From Numida meleagris (Eukaryota > Chordata > Aves > Galliformes > Numididae), in the NCBI RefSeq assembly GCF_002078875.1, contig NC_034413.1, positions 65,592,802 to 65,656,801 on the forward strand: a stretch of 64,000 bases of DNA, in the 5' to 3' direction. The position numbers and the translations under genes were made by a program. The first letter of the stretch is position 1; the number at the start of each line of letters is the position of its first letter. The notes under the pieces were generated by a model. The model was not told where the DNA came from, ran no database searches, and saw only the letters and a list, made by a program, of their open reading frames with translations. Shown piece after piece: positions 24,848-37,100 of the stretch.

Positions 24848-26529
24848 TAAATAATGTATAATGTATTTACAGGAAAGACATTTCAGCTCTGCAGAAGCGA
24901 TTGCGTGTACAGCTACTTGGCAACAAGAGTGGCATACTACGTTGTAGGTATAGATAACCTTAGTCTGTTTAAAACCAAGTGGTAAATTGCCATAAATGCC
25001 CAGAATGGAATGTATACCATCTGAATACTTAATGTGCTTTTGAAGTAGGTTATAAAATCATTAAAAGGAATCTCTGAAGTATTTAGGAGAATGTAAAAGT
25101 CTATGTGACTTTGAACTTGAGAATCTGAGCACTTTGATACGAGTTGTGTTTGTGTGGGAGATGCAACGTGTTGGTGTGCTGCTCCTGGAATAGCTCCCTT
25201 GGGGGGCTCAGGATTATTGGGAACATCTCTACCAAGTATTGGGCATGTTTGTTCAGCCTTGCCTTCCTTTAGTAGAATGAGCAAGCAATGGTTGTATGAT
25301 AAGAGTAATAAAGGACTCTGGAGACTATATAATATTTTTGATTATATAGAAGAAAATGAGAGCTACTCACCAGCGTAGAAGATTGGTCTTCGAATCTGCT
25401 AAGGCAGGTGGTCACAGTCAGAAGCCAGAAATCCCTGTGTAAATGTTAACACTTATTAAAATCAGTGTTTTTCTTTCTGTAGTTTCAGCACGTTAAGGGG
25501 AGAAAGGAGAAGAAAAAGTTAATCAAATACCAGAATAAATAATATGTTGGCATATAAGGCAATCATTCCTGTTCCTATTTTTACTCAGAGCTACTAAGCT
25601 AAAATTATGAGTAAGTTTTCTAGCTCGTATGTGTAACACCAGTGCTTTGTTTATGAAGCAGCTGCAGAGTTCAGATGGAGTGCTTTGACTCAGGAATTTG
25701 TCTCACACCTGTGCCCATCTAGGGCAACAGTTGATGTGCTAGCATTTACCCAAAGATGCATCGTTCTCTGGGTCACACTTAGGCTGTTTGCTTTTACAGA
25801 AAAGTATTTCAAGGTTTTTCTTGTTTCTAAAATAGCATAGTAAGTAAAAAGGAATGCATATAAAGTAGCCAAGAGGAGCAGCTGGATAAAAGGAAGTTGG
25901 GGCTCAGCGGTGATGTCCTATGCATCCACTGGCGAAGGGTTGTGGGGCTGATCCCCTTGATGCTGTGAGACCTCTAGGAGAGGAATGTGAGGGCTTGTTC
26001 CTCACCTGGGACTCTGGAAGGGAGCTGCTACCACTGTGGGTTCTTCTGGCCACAAGATGCTGCTGCTATACCTGTTCTGCCTGGCCTTTCCCAAGGACTG
26101 GTGCCAAGGAGAAGCAACTACCTCAGCTGGTAGTGAGGACCTGCAGTTATCTTCAGGTTGTCCCTGATCAAATCCTTTATTGCTCTGTCTCAGCTCCAGC
26201 CCAGTATCCTCCAACTGGAAGTCCTGCCTCTAAACAACCTGATGTTGAGGGTAGTACCTTGCCTGATGGTGAAGATGAATTCACTAATGTTATTTGACAC
26301 ATTTATGTTAAAATGTCTGCTTTGATGTTATGAAGGTCGAATTCAGAGAAGGTAATTGATCTTTGATCTGAAAAGGTGTTTTCAAAGCTCTTGGCAACTA
26401 CTTGGTGGTTGTCCGGGTTGTAATTCTAGTTACTGATGAACCGCTCTGCATGCTGGTGAAAACGTCACATGAATATGTGGAAAAGTGAGCAAAAACTGCA
26501 AAAAGTGACTGACTTGGGAATTTGGGAAT

Positions 26530-26810
26530 TTTTGTCAGTGCAGTAGAATTGCCAGGTCACAGCCGGAGCCAATGGTTGAGCACCAGGTGAGAAGGCTAAC
26601 CCAGGAGCTCAGGTGCAAGCAATGCAGCTGAGTGACCAGAAGGGGTGGAATCCACCCCTCCTCACCCTCATTTAAGGGTGAGCAGCTAGCAGCTAAGGGA
26701 GCAGCGTGTTTTTGGATAGAGATTGTGCTCCTTTTGGAGCTGTTACTGGTCATTGGAAAGGGTGAGGTAATTCTCCTTCTTTATTACCTGCTATTGTTCC
26801 GTGGTGCCTG
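26530..26810 (+). mobile_element. Possible solo LTR or other promoter-like element (uncertain)
   Basis: This block has an LTR-U3-like layout. A CCAAT box lies at 26569-26573, followed by a GC-richer section. Next come two adjacent dyads (26641-26659 and 26661-26682), the second enclosing a TATA-like TTTAA at 26671-26675. Downstream sequence could serve as R/U5. The ends are not defined: I could not find convincing TG...CA termini or a target-site duplication, and no gag/pol sequence is nearby. It may instead be a single-copy promoter or enhancer. The call rests on motif layout only. Confidence 0.2.
26641..26682. repeat. Two back-to-back perfect dyads
   Basis: AGGGGTGGA (26641-26649), one central A, then TCCACCCCT (26651-26659) form a 19-bp perfect palindrome. 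One base later, CTCACCCT (26661-26668) pairs with AGGGTGAG (26675-26682) around the loop CATTTA. All 17 arm pairs are exact. The CACCC-type words resemble KLF/Sp-family sites (family knowledge), and the central TTTAA could act as a TATA-like box (inference). Confidence 0.8.
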
Positions 26811-27308
26811 TATCCCATTTGAAGGCACTGTTATCACCTTCTTCTGCCATGCAGTCAGTAAGCTAAGAGACCTTAGATTTATCAAGTTGCTTGTCTAAGA
26901 TTTTTTTTTTACTTAGGCTTGTTTAAATTATTAAAATATATGTGGGAAAATGGATATCTTATTTGCAGATGACTTACAACTTATTAATTATTAATTAACT
27001 TATTAATTTTTTTCCTCCCAGTGTGTGTGGTTATTGTTACAGAACTAAGGGGCATGTTGCCTCTAGCAATATTCTTGAAATTTATTTTTTCTGAAGGTAG
27101 TAAAGTTTAGTGTCCTCATCTTCAGAAATCTTTTTCAGGGTGGTGGAGCAGCCCTGAAATGGTTTTGTATTCTTTGATTCAGAGTGGAAATACAACGGAT
27201 TCTTGAGTTCTTGCTTTAGTTACATAATCATAGTTTTTTGAAGGTTGTTGGCCCATTAGCAGAGCATTCCAGCACTTACTAGGAACAATTTATTCTCCAA
27301 AAGAGTAG
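26811..27308. other. AT-rich unannotated stretch before a CR1 copy
   Basis: No gene is seen. It contains a locally repetitive TTAATTA/ACTTATTAAT section at 26978-27010 and several T runs. Nothing else was recognised. Confidence 0.5.
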
Positions 27309-27474
27309 GGATGCACTGGTACAGGCTGACCAGGGAAGTGGTGGAGTCACCCTTGCTGGAGGTGTTCAGGAACCATGGAGATGCAGCATTGTGGGACGTG
27401 GTCAGTGGGCAGGGGCTGATGGTTAGACTAGATGATCTTAGAGGTCTTTTCCAACCTTTATGGTTCTTTGTATG
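27309..27474 (+). mobile_element. CR1 LINE, 5'-truncated copy
   Basis: The copy begins at 'gatgcactggtacaggctg' and continues with 'ggtggagtcacccttgctgg', then 'ggttagactagatgatctta' and 'gaggtcttttccaacc'. These are the successive landmarks of the CR1 3' UTR. It ends near 'atggttctttg', a decayed version of the terminal 'attctgtg' repeat. About 165 bases remain and the reverse-transcriptase frame is absent. Confidence 0.92.
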
Positions 27475-30400
27475 GTGGGGCTGGAATTTGTTGTCTCTTA
27501 CAGCACTGAATGCACTGGAGTGTAGGTGAGTAGTGAATGTAATTAAATTCAGTAACACGTTGATTATGACAGTGATGATTATGACTGACTTCAGGTTCAG
27601 TAGAGATGGACTCTTGAAACTTAAGCTTAATATTTCTTGGGGTTCCCAATGCAGAGAGGAACTCTGATCCAAAGACTCACATTCTGACCCCTTGCTTTTA
27701 TTTTATTGTGTTCAGAAAGGAAGTGGAAACTGATTAGAAATCACTTTGCCTGTGTAGGCACAGTGATACACAAGGGGAATGGGGAACAAATTACGCTTCC
27801 TTTTTTCTGCAGGGACCTGAAGGTTTGACTGTTCTCACCTGGCCTTGTAGAATGGTGGAGTCCAGTTTTCTGAAATAGTGTCATTGGTGGCACTGTCACT
27901 GAGATCAGCAGGAGTCTCAAAACAGTGATATGACCAAGTTTATGTTAAGATTCAGTTATTAAATGAATATTCGGATTACTTTAAATAATGCCTTTGTTCA
28001 CAAGTGTGGTGTTACAAGATGAAGTTGCATCTTTAACATTGTTTAAAATTCTTGCATGTTTATTCCTGGACAGTTAAGAGTGTTTCCCTTATTACTTAAT
28101 TAATGATAAAAAGGGTTTGTTCTTTGCTTGGGTATAGAAATCAGACTGTAATGTGCAGCAGTCATCCATCAGATGCTAATTCCCTATAATACTGTCATCA
28201 ACAAACTTCTAATAGCTGTAAGTACATCTGAAACTGTGCCCATTTACAGATAGAGTGGGAAAGGTTGTTTTCAAATTCAGGAAAAGTGCTAAAGAATGCT
28301 ATTTGTCCATAATTAAATATTGAGGACTTCTGTATTAAATATTTAATTGACCAGCTGTACTGCAGTCAAGTAGTGGGGAAACGGTAGAGCTCTGTGTTTG
28401 CACTTAACAACTATTTCTGGGGAAGCCAAGTGACCTGTTCCTAAATAATTGGAAGGAAAGAAATGCCCTAGAGGAAGATCTGTCTCTTACTCCAGTGCTT
28501 GTCCTGAGGAATGGCACTTGGTCATTGCCTGGCTGCACCAGGGCTCTTCTGAGCTGCAGGCCTACCTTTGACTTTTGGCTCTTGGAAGCAGAAGTCCAGG
28601 AACCTTGGAAAGGCTGTGAGGCATGTGAAGGGAGGCAGGACACTACTTGAACTGCTTTCGTTATGCAGGATGTCTGTACCAAAATTGGCATGAAAACAAT
28701 GCAAATTGAAAAAAGATTGAGGTAGATATAATTTTTGTCAGTTTTACAGACTTCTTTGAATCAGATAATTGTTAAGAGAAAGCAGAGATGCTCTTTATCA
28801 ATGCATGAAATGATCCTTGTACTTTGAAGAGAAAATGTTAAGACAAAGGAGAGGCAGTGGGTTATCATTACACTCAAATTCACGGGGTGGTTGATTGTAG
28901 AAGACAGAGCTGGTCTTCTTGGTTGTCTTTTCTGAATGTTCCAGATAGTCCAGTTGAACACTGAAGGCAGAGTTTTAGATATGGAAATACTGGAGTGTCT
29001 GCTGAGGTATTGTGGGTCCATAACACATCAGAAAAGGAAAAAAATATGCTTGTGGTGTGAGACAGCATTGTGTTAGTAGTTGGCCTAAGACCCAGGGTTT
29101 GTGTTTGTATTACAGAGGCACCTTGGTTAACCATCTCCCTTAACAGGGTTACAGAAATTTGTCCATGAACCCCAGTGGTGGTTTTGAAGACGCGCTGAGA
29201 AATGTGCACTGGGTACTCCATGCACAGTGTGCTCTTGCAGTTGTCACATCTTGCAAGGTGATGTGGTTCTGCCCTGTTCCCTCATCCTCTGCCTTCTTCC
29301 CTGCCACGAAGAAGTGATGTGAAGGGGAGATCCCTCTGTGGGTCCCAACACAGATGATGGTTTGATATCAGTTGACCTGAACACACGTTGTCCAAAATTA
29401 TTTTGGCCTGAAAGTTGAGAGAAGATTTAAACCACAAAATGGGAGAAGTCCTGGAATGTGTTTGATGTCCTTGTACCCGCTGCTACATCCAGAGGAGTTT
29501 CACTCTGATGTATGCAGTCTGAGTCTACGGATTTTGGAGTGGTTTGTTCTATTAAGGCTGGGTCGTGCTAATGCTGCAGCCGTCTCACTCATGTATCTGG
29601 GCAAATCAGATTACTGGATGTGAGGAATGGAAAGCATGCACGTCCTGATCAAAGCAAGCGGAGGATTTTGGCTCCTTCTGTAGCACGTGGGGTCGTTCGC
29701 TTCCTGGAGTCAGTGGGGTGTTGGCTTGAGCAGAGGAGGCACTGCCATCTGCTCTCTGTGTTTCAGTCCTGCTGCCCGCAGAGCACAGACCCATGAGAGC
29801 TGCTTGTGAGCAGTGCGGGCTGTTGTGTATGGGATGCAGAGGAAAGAAACGCTTTGATTGAGACGCGGTGCTGAAACGTGCTGTGTTCTGTCTTGTGTGG
29901 GAGCTGAGGCGAAGTGGGCAAGGTTACCTGAGTGTTGTTTTTGTAACTGTGGTGAAAGGTCTGCCACTTCAAGAAGGCATTTTGTATTGCAGACTGGGTT
30001 GCAGTTCTTCCTCTGAATTTACAATAGCTGCGCTGTGTATCCTTCCTGCTGCTCTCGAATTACATAAATACGTCCAGAGGGACAGAATCCATTGTATTGA
30101 ATGCCTGAAGCTCTTATATAATTTTTTTAATGTTTGTGGTGGAGTTCCGGATCATTCAGCAGTCAGGAGCTGGCATGATGAATGCAGGGCTTGGCTTACA
30201 ATGAGGAACACTGGGCTTCACGTCAGCTCTTCCTGGCTTCGTTCAGATCTGGGACCTGGATTAATACTCTGGAATTCAGTTCTTTGCACATGGAGCTGCA
30301 GTGAGGTGCATCTCTCACGCTATTGATGTAAAATATATGTGAGAGAGGTAACCCTTGTGATCAGGGAGAACATAAAGTTGCTGGACTAAATAAACCATTG

Positions 30401-31871
30401 CAGTTGGGTTTAATGACAGTGGTGGACGAGCTCTGCAGCTCCCCTGTGCGTAGGACAAGGCTGTTCATAACTGGGAGAGTTGCTCTAATTTGGCTGAAGT
30501 GTGGTCTGTCAGGAAGGAAGCCTTATAAACAATTTTAACTGTATTATGCAATGGAATGAGGCTATTACTTAGAGAATTACCTACATTTTCATTAATAATA
30601 CACAATTCCTGGCTTTTCCCTTCCTTCAGGTGATTAACCAAAGACTTTTGTCAATGATCTCGCCTCTGTTTTGAGGGGTGCAATGAGAAGCCCTATAGAT
30701 CTGTATCTTCCTGTTAGTGAAAGCAGTGCAGGGGTGAACGCACACAGACTAACGTGTGTGCGTAGCTGTCCAAGAAATATCTTCTATGAGGCATGTGTGA
30801 TGTGTTGTGGCCTACGTTTGCTGTTCTTGGCTTATCTGCAGCGGTGGCTCATGCTTCTTGTGAGGACATAAACGCTTCTGCCCTGGGGCTGAGATCTGTC
30901 AGTGGAGTCTGGGGAGATGCACTCATGGCCGCTTCCATTCAAAGCAGAGCTGTGCACACAAGACAACATTCAGAAATGTCATATTTTTGGAATATGTTTT
31001 TTTTTTTGTAGAATTGTTCCTGTGCTACTTATAATTTTCTTTGCAAGCAGTATGGAGAAAATCAGATGGGTGAGTGATAACTTCAGCTGAAGATGCTGAA
31101 CAGGGCAATTGTTGCTGACAGCAGAACAAAGCAATCAAAAGTGTACCCAATGCTTTAACATTCCAATGCAACTTATATATTTAAATAGACAAAAAAAAGG
31201 CCGTGTAATCAGAGGGATTTAAAGGAATAATACTTCTTGCAACTACTGCTTATTCAGGTGTTGCTCAATACATAATCAGTCGGCACATTGTTTTCTCCAT
31301 TGCCATGTGCTTATTACTTTGTGCAGTCAGCTTTGACTTAAAAGATAAGTGAGTTAAATCTAATGTTAAGCCTTTGTGATGTTTTGCTAAGTAGAATGCT
31401 TAATCCAGGGTCATAAAGACGGAAAGTTATGTTCAGTGTGGTTGTGAGACTTGAAGTAATACGTGGGTTCAAATGTGAGTTACAACCGGTTGTACCTTTA
31501 TGCTCTTTTGTAAAAGAGAAAAGAACTTTACAGCGGGGAAGAAATTCCTGATTTGGAAGCTTTTTAAAAATGGAAGCTTATACTTGAGCACTGACATTCC
31601 TAAACCATTTCTGCTAGGCTAGATGCCAGCCCTGCTGCTTGTGTACGTGGGCAAACCCGTCCTTGCTGTCCCTGGATGGTCACTGCATCTTAGGGTTTGA
31701 TGGCTGTGAAACAAAAGGCAGAGAACGGAGGGTTCATTAACTTACCTCCTTGCCTTGCTTCTTATTCTGAGGTGTTGAGGAGCAGATGTCTCTGCTGGCA
31801 GTGCCTGCAGTGCAGCCTGCAGCTGAGAGCCTTCTCCTGAGCAGTGTGATGGGTCTGCTGCTGTCCTGCAG
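27475..31871. other. Unannotated stretch between CR1 copies
   Basis: No exon or RNA gene was recognised. The longest open frame (152 codons on + at 29868-30326) shows no known family and looks incidental. AT-rich stretches near 28050-28350 and 31150-31250 have a single-copy appearance. No repeats were recognised beyond short homopolymers. Confidence 0.5.
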
Positions 31872-32060
31872 AAACACAGAGGGTGGTGATGCGCTGGAAC
31901 AGGTTGCCCAAGGAGGCTGTGGATGCCCCATCCCTGGAGGCATTCAAGGCTAGGCTGGATGTGGCTCTGGGCAGCCTGGTCTAGTGGTTGGCGACCCAGC
32001 ACGCAACAGGGGGGTTGAAACTTGATGAGGTCCTTTTCAACCCAGGCCATTCTGTGAAAC
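31872..32060 (+). mobile_element. CR1 LINE, 5'-truncated copy
   Basis: Landmarks in order are 'cacagagggtggtgat', 'ctggaacaggttgccc', 'ggatgccccatccctggagg', 'gcagcctggtctagtggttg', 'ggttgaaacttgatga' and 'ccttttcaacccaggccat', ending at 'tctgtgaa'. This is a 3' UTR fragment on the + strand. It shares the diagnostic 'cctggtctagtggttgg' wording with the copy ending at 44306, so both probably come from one CR1 subfamily. A minus-strand open frame of 125 codons across this copy is an artefact of the repeat. Confidence 0.95.
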
Positions 32061-33645
32061 ACGGTGGTGTCCCTGTAAAATAGAATTCGAGTAAGATGCT
32101 CTCCGGATTTCACTCTCAAATGACTTTTATGGGAAGCTCAGCGGAGAATTAGGTGTTTATGCATGGATGAGGAGAAGTGTAATGAAGAGGAAAACTACAG
32201 TCTTTACTCATTTTAGACTTTCTAGTGCTTTTCAAATAAATCCAGAGAGAAGTCTCAATACCAAGTGCACGCCTGTTCTTATGCGCCTTTCAGCACTTCA
32301 GCATAGGACTTAGACACAAACCCTCCCTGAACCAAACCCAGAAGCAAGCTTTGAAAAATGATAATGGGAAAACCTCAGAAAGCTGTGCATGTGAGGCCTT
32401 ACAGAGAGAACTTTTTGAAAAATGTGGAACTCCAGGGCTACAATGCTTTGAAGCGAGGCACTGCTTTAATATTAATTGTTCAGATATTGAGAAATGAAGA
32501 GAAATTTGTCCAGAAAGCAGGGACTTGGCTTGACACAGTCTTTAAAAATAAATAAATACATACTGGGCAAATGTTAGTAGCTGGGGGCAGGAGTGAAAAT
32601 ACCGTTATCCTCTTTGTTTCCCTGTGCGTGCACAGTTTTCTTCCCTGACCAGAGACAGTGCATAGGAATGTGTTCTGTAGCATTATATTCATAATTTACG
32701 CTAGAGGACTTGAAATATTCTCATTTGTCTTCCTCTGTTACCGGAGCAGATTTGGCTGGCAATGAAGGAACTGTAAGCAGTGAAGGATTCTGTTGTTCCA
32801 GCTTTCATTTTCCTTCTGCAAAAAGCAGTGGGGAGTTAACAAGACAAACTTGCAGGCTGTTGGGATATGATGCGGGGCACCCAACCTGATGCTGAGGATG
32901 CTCGCTGGACTCCCAGTGGTCTGCCCAAGAGATTACCAGGAGTGTTGGGCAGGTGATATGGATGCAGAGAAAGATGGTGTCAAACAGCTGATCTCCACTT
33001 TCCAAGTGGGCTGCAAAGGAGCTGGGGCAGTCTGAAGCCGTCAGCAGTTTGGCAGCAGCTCTGTAGCACTCAGTGTGGGTTAATTTCTCCTCCTCAGTAG
33101 TGTGGTGAGTGCAGGTAGCAGTGCCCTGTGCTGCTGCTGTTTCTCTAGGTGAAGGCAGCGGGTTGTGGACTACGCTGCAAAGCGGTGAATCGTGAGCCTG
33201 GAGAGAAAATGCAACTCTGAAACTTTTCTGTATGGGATCCAGGGAATATTTTGGCAACTATAAGTGTGGAAACCAGAAATGTTTGTGTTGGGCATGTTGT
33301 GTGGCTTCTCACCTTGTTTACACTAGAGTAAATGTGAACGAGCTCTGATGTAAATTTGATTAAATCACCCTTGGGGCCTAATTAGGCAGCGATATAATTA
33401 GTGGAATAGGTCAAATAGCAGACGATTTCTCAGGTATGAATGGATATTAATATGCTCGTGTTTTCATGGATAGATGAATTATAATTGCACTTGCTGCTTG
33501 CTGTCAAGGCATTGCTTGGAGCCCAGGACCAGGAGCCTGCTCGGTGCGTGGAGGCCGTGCTCCTGTCGGCATTGTAGAGCCTCTTCTGAAGGCTGTGGTT
33601 CTGTGTGGTGTTGGTCACTTCCAGCCCTCAGTACTGAGCATTCTC
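32061..33645. other. Unannotated stretch between CR1 copies
   Basis: No gene was recognised. A minus-strand open frame of 150 codons (32805-33257) has no recognisable domain and no coding context. The AT-rich segment 33340-33430 has a single-copy, possibly conserved appearance and is noted as a finding. Confidence 0.5.
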
Positions 33646-33819
33646 TGTGAGTTTGCATGCAGTGCCAAGTTGGGAGGAAGTGTTGATCTGCCTGAGGGCA
33701 GGAAGGCCCTACAGAGGAATCTAGGCAGGCTGGATCGATGGGTTGAGGCCAGCTGTACAAGCTTCGAGAAGACCAAGTGCTGGGTCCTGCACTTTGGTTG
33801 CAACAAACCCATGCGTTGA
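33646..33819 (+). pseudogene. CR1 ORF2 (reverse transcriptase) C-terminal remnant
   Basis: One frame stays open to the stop at 33817-33819 and matches the conserved part of CR1 ORF2 just after the reverse-transcriptase catalytic motif. The residues that normally read ADD before KLGGSV are mutated (C, S and A are seen), so the catalytic motif is destroyed. It belongs to the surrounding CR1 copy and is not a host gene. Confidence 0.75.
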
Positions 33820-34150
33820 GGAGGCTTAGGGGAGTCCTTATCGCTCTCTACAGCTCCTGAAAGGAGGTTGTGGTGAGGGGGGGGGTTGGCCTCTTCTCCC
33901 GGGTAACAGTGAAAGGACAAGAGGGGGTGGCTTCAAGTTGTGCTGGGGAGATTGAGGTTGGATGTTAGGGAACTCTTCTCAGAAACAGTGGTGATGCATT
34001 GGCACAGGCTGCCCGGAGAGGTGCTGGAGTCACCTCAAGAAACATGTAGATGTGACACTGAGGGATGTGGTTTAGTGGGCGTGGTGGGGATGGGCTGATA
34101 GCGTTCTTTTCCAAGTCCAACAAAGACCACCGACTTTAATGATTCTGTGA
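33646..34150 (+). mobile_element. CR1 LINE, longer copy with internal deletion
   Basis: The left part (33646-33819) translates in one frame with the tail of a CR1 ORF2 product: it keeps words like [16 protein letters not shown] and KCWVLHFG. The sequence then jumps at about 33820 to 3' UTR landmarks: 'ggcctcttctcccgggtaac', 'ggctgcccggagaggtgctg' and 'gattctgtga' at the end. The region normally between these parts is missing, so the copy is internally deleted as well as 5'-truncated. A run of nine or more G lies near 33876. It is inactive and lies on the + strand. Confidence 0.93.
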
Positions 34151-37100
34151 CTTACTCTGCCTTTGAGCTGAAATGACACAGAAATGCACGTTTTTGGCTT
34201 GTCTAAGGAAAGGATTAAGACTTGTGAAAGTTTTCCTAAAGGCTCCTCCTTTTTGTTGACCAGACATTACACTGACAGGCTTCAGGCTCTCAGCTGCACC
34301 AAATGCGGTCGCTTTCCTACTGATAAAACGTTGTACCTGCTCAGTAGGTTCCTACATTTGCAAAGTCTAATGCAATGTCTCCTGTCTTCCTCCAGATAGC
34401 TGAAGGTGTCTGTGGGAAGTTTTAATGTGTTGTTCCTTCTGCAAAAACATCCATCAGGGAAACAGAAATGGAAGAGGTGATAAGATCAGCACCAGCCCTG
34501 TCTCATACACGGAGGCAGTGCTGCAGGCACGGGCTGCACCCTCAGCAAAGCACCTCATTAACTTGCCACGTACTTGGTGGTGGGCACACAGACCTGGCAA
34601 ACGTATCATTACTGTGCTAACGGGGGGGAACTGCCACTTGCTAGAGCGCTGGCAAGATATGTATGTATCTAGCTCGGCTGCTTTTATATTCTGCTAAATA
34701 TTAAAGGTTGTTTCTTTATAACTAAGGGCTCTGTTGAAGTAATAGGGAACTTGCATTTTATTTTCTGTTTGATTGAATCCTGAATTCAGTGCTAAAAGCA
34801 AGAGAGAAATTCATATTAAAAAACCTAACCCTTTCCATCAAGGAAATTTGATTATAACTAAAACCCAAATGTTTTCTTCTTCTATATCTATTTGATTGCC
34901 TTTTAACATTAAAAAAAAAAAAAACAACACCAAAGTATTTTTGAAAACTGATGTAAGAAGAAAGTCATGAACCTTTAAAAGTATCTTTATTCACTTTCAC
35001 AATTTATGATTACTGGAAGGAAATGTGATTTGTGCAGCTTGAATTAGGGGATGTCATCCTGTGGTTACCAATGTTCTGAGGAATTTGTGGCTGATGGGCT
35101 CATCATTCTTCTGCTGAAGACTGCAGTGAGACCTATCCACAAGGCAATAGTGTTTGCTCGTGGGCCAGGTGATGTGACTTGGGAGCAGAGGCCTCAGGTC
35201 CCAGCAAACAAGGCAGGGAAGGGGATTGTGAGCAGTGGTGGCTTGGTCTTTGAATGTGAGTTAAATTCTCTGTCCCTCACAGTAATGCCCACGAGCCTGT
35301 GGCAGCCTGCAGTTCCTCTGAGTCCTGTCCCTGACCGTGCTATGCGGATAGCTCTTCTGCCAGAACAGAATTATTTCTTTTCCTTCTGACCTTAAATTTG
35401 AACCCTGCTAGCAAACTGCACCTTAAGACTTCCCGTGTTTGTACACGTCATTGTACAACCTTGCATGGTTTGTTTTTTTAAGGAAAAAAAAAGTCTATGC
35501 AATGGAGAAATAATATGATAGATGATCAAATCAGGGCAAAGCCTCATGATTAACTTTTGCAGGTTTACTTGCTTTTAAGGTTCTTGCTTCGATTACCTGT
35601 TTTGGAGGTTTTTGTGATTTATCAGTTTCCTTTATTTTGATTAAGAGAGTAATTGAAGCAAATCCCTGCCATATAAGATACCAAGTTCAAATGTAGGTCA
35701 TATTTAAAAGGATTTATAGTGAGCTGTGTTAAAAATTTCTAGTGGGTTTTCTCTGGTGCATTCGGATATGTTCTTTAAAAGCTGTTAATGTAAAGCTCAG
35801 ATTATATATTGAGAACTTACATGAACTTTTCTTATAAATTTGGACCAATTCTATATGTGAGATTATATTGCAGATCTTTAGGAGGAGAAATGCCAAAAGT
35901 GTGTGTCTCTGTAACCTCTCATTCCTGTGGATGGCTTTGTAGGACACAAGTCCTCTCCTTTTAAAAACCTTCTGAGTTAAGTACAATGGTGCAACATTAC
36001 TATGTGGTACAGACCCTTTCTTCATCCTCAAATGTTGGGAGGTTTCATTTGAAGTTTCCCAAGAAGCTCATTGCTGAGAGTAACTTGATGCTGTCTCAGC
36101 TTAGAAATGTTTTAACAAAATGTGGTTTAACCCAAAGGAAATGGGAGAATTCCTGTAGCTGGACTTCAGCGCTACTTTTGCTTTCTGTGGTCATTTGAAT
36201 CTAGTTGGTACAGAGCATACACACCTGGTTAACTAGCTCTTATGCAGAACATCCCCTGCTCTCTTACTTGCTCTAAAGCAGTGAGATCTGTATTAAGAAA
36301 TACTGTACTGCACTACGAGAAGTCTTTTGAAATAGAGAACTATAAGGCTTGGGAAAGTTAATTCTCTGAAAGTCTGCATGTGTGTAAGCTTACTCTTGCA
36401 TGTCACAGTTTGTAGCACTGTCAGTGCCTTACTGGCCTATATCAGGAGGTGCAAGCCCAGGCTCCCTTGGGAAGTCAGTGAGCAATTCTTTGTGCTTTGT
36501 CACACGATAGCTCATGGGGATAGAATGTCTTATGAGAAGTTTAAATTTATGAATCAAAAATATTTAAAAGCAATGACCTTGGAGGGTTGCTCTTATGTCA
36601 TTTCCTGTTCATTCCAAAGATTTTCTTTTTTCCCCTTTTTTAAATTTTTTTTTTTTTTAGAATAAGCCTAATACTCATGATGTCTCACTGCAAAACTGTT
36701 CACGATTATTTTATGGACATCAAACACTGTAGAAGGAGTGTGTTGGTCGGTATTGGAACAGTGAAACAAGTGACTGCCTGTACAAGGTGGAAATAATTGA
36801 CTCATTAATCTTAACCACATCAGCCTCATCACCTGAGGGTCAGAGATAGTTTGATGCAGGTAGATGGGCACCTGTTGGCTTGCACTCCATTTCCTCCAAA
36901 TTTGCAGATAATTTTACAAGGAAATTGGTAAGGAAGAGTAGGAAATACCAAGCGAGCTGTAATACTCAGTACAAGGTATTTTCTAAGCTTGAATTTCTGT
37001 TCTGCCAAATCTGCGTGTTACAAAATACCACTGCATAGTGTGCTTATTACACTGCTGCACTGTAATTTAAATAATGGGGTTCCTAGTTTCTAACCACTGG

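Larger units (their letters stand above)
14141..26529. other. Unannotated stretch, probably intronic or intergenic
   Basis: This is a 12-kb stretch without a recognisable exon or interspersed repeat. All open frames are under about 130 codons and look like chance frames. Simple-sequence features include a GTT run (22311-22336), a 13-base A run (22917-22929) and T runs near 17142 and 19210. Two symmetric motifs, an inverted octamer pair at 24429-24454 and an 11-bp-stem hairpin at 24810-24847, are listed separately. A local increase in CpG near 17850-18200 is too weak to call an island. Confidence 0.5.

Noticed and set aside
25920..26297. Plus-strand open frame of 125 codons with an acidic C-terminus
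   Set aside because: I considered it as a retroviral or host gene remnant. No protease, RT, zinc-knuckle or other motif is visible, and the flanks give no support.
32805..33257. Minus-strand open frame of 150 codons
   Set aside because: No motif or codon pattern of a real protein is visible. It probably arises by chance in moderately GC-rich sequence.
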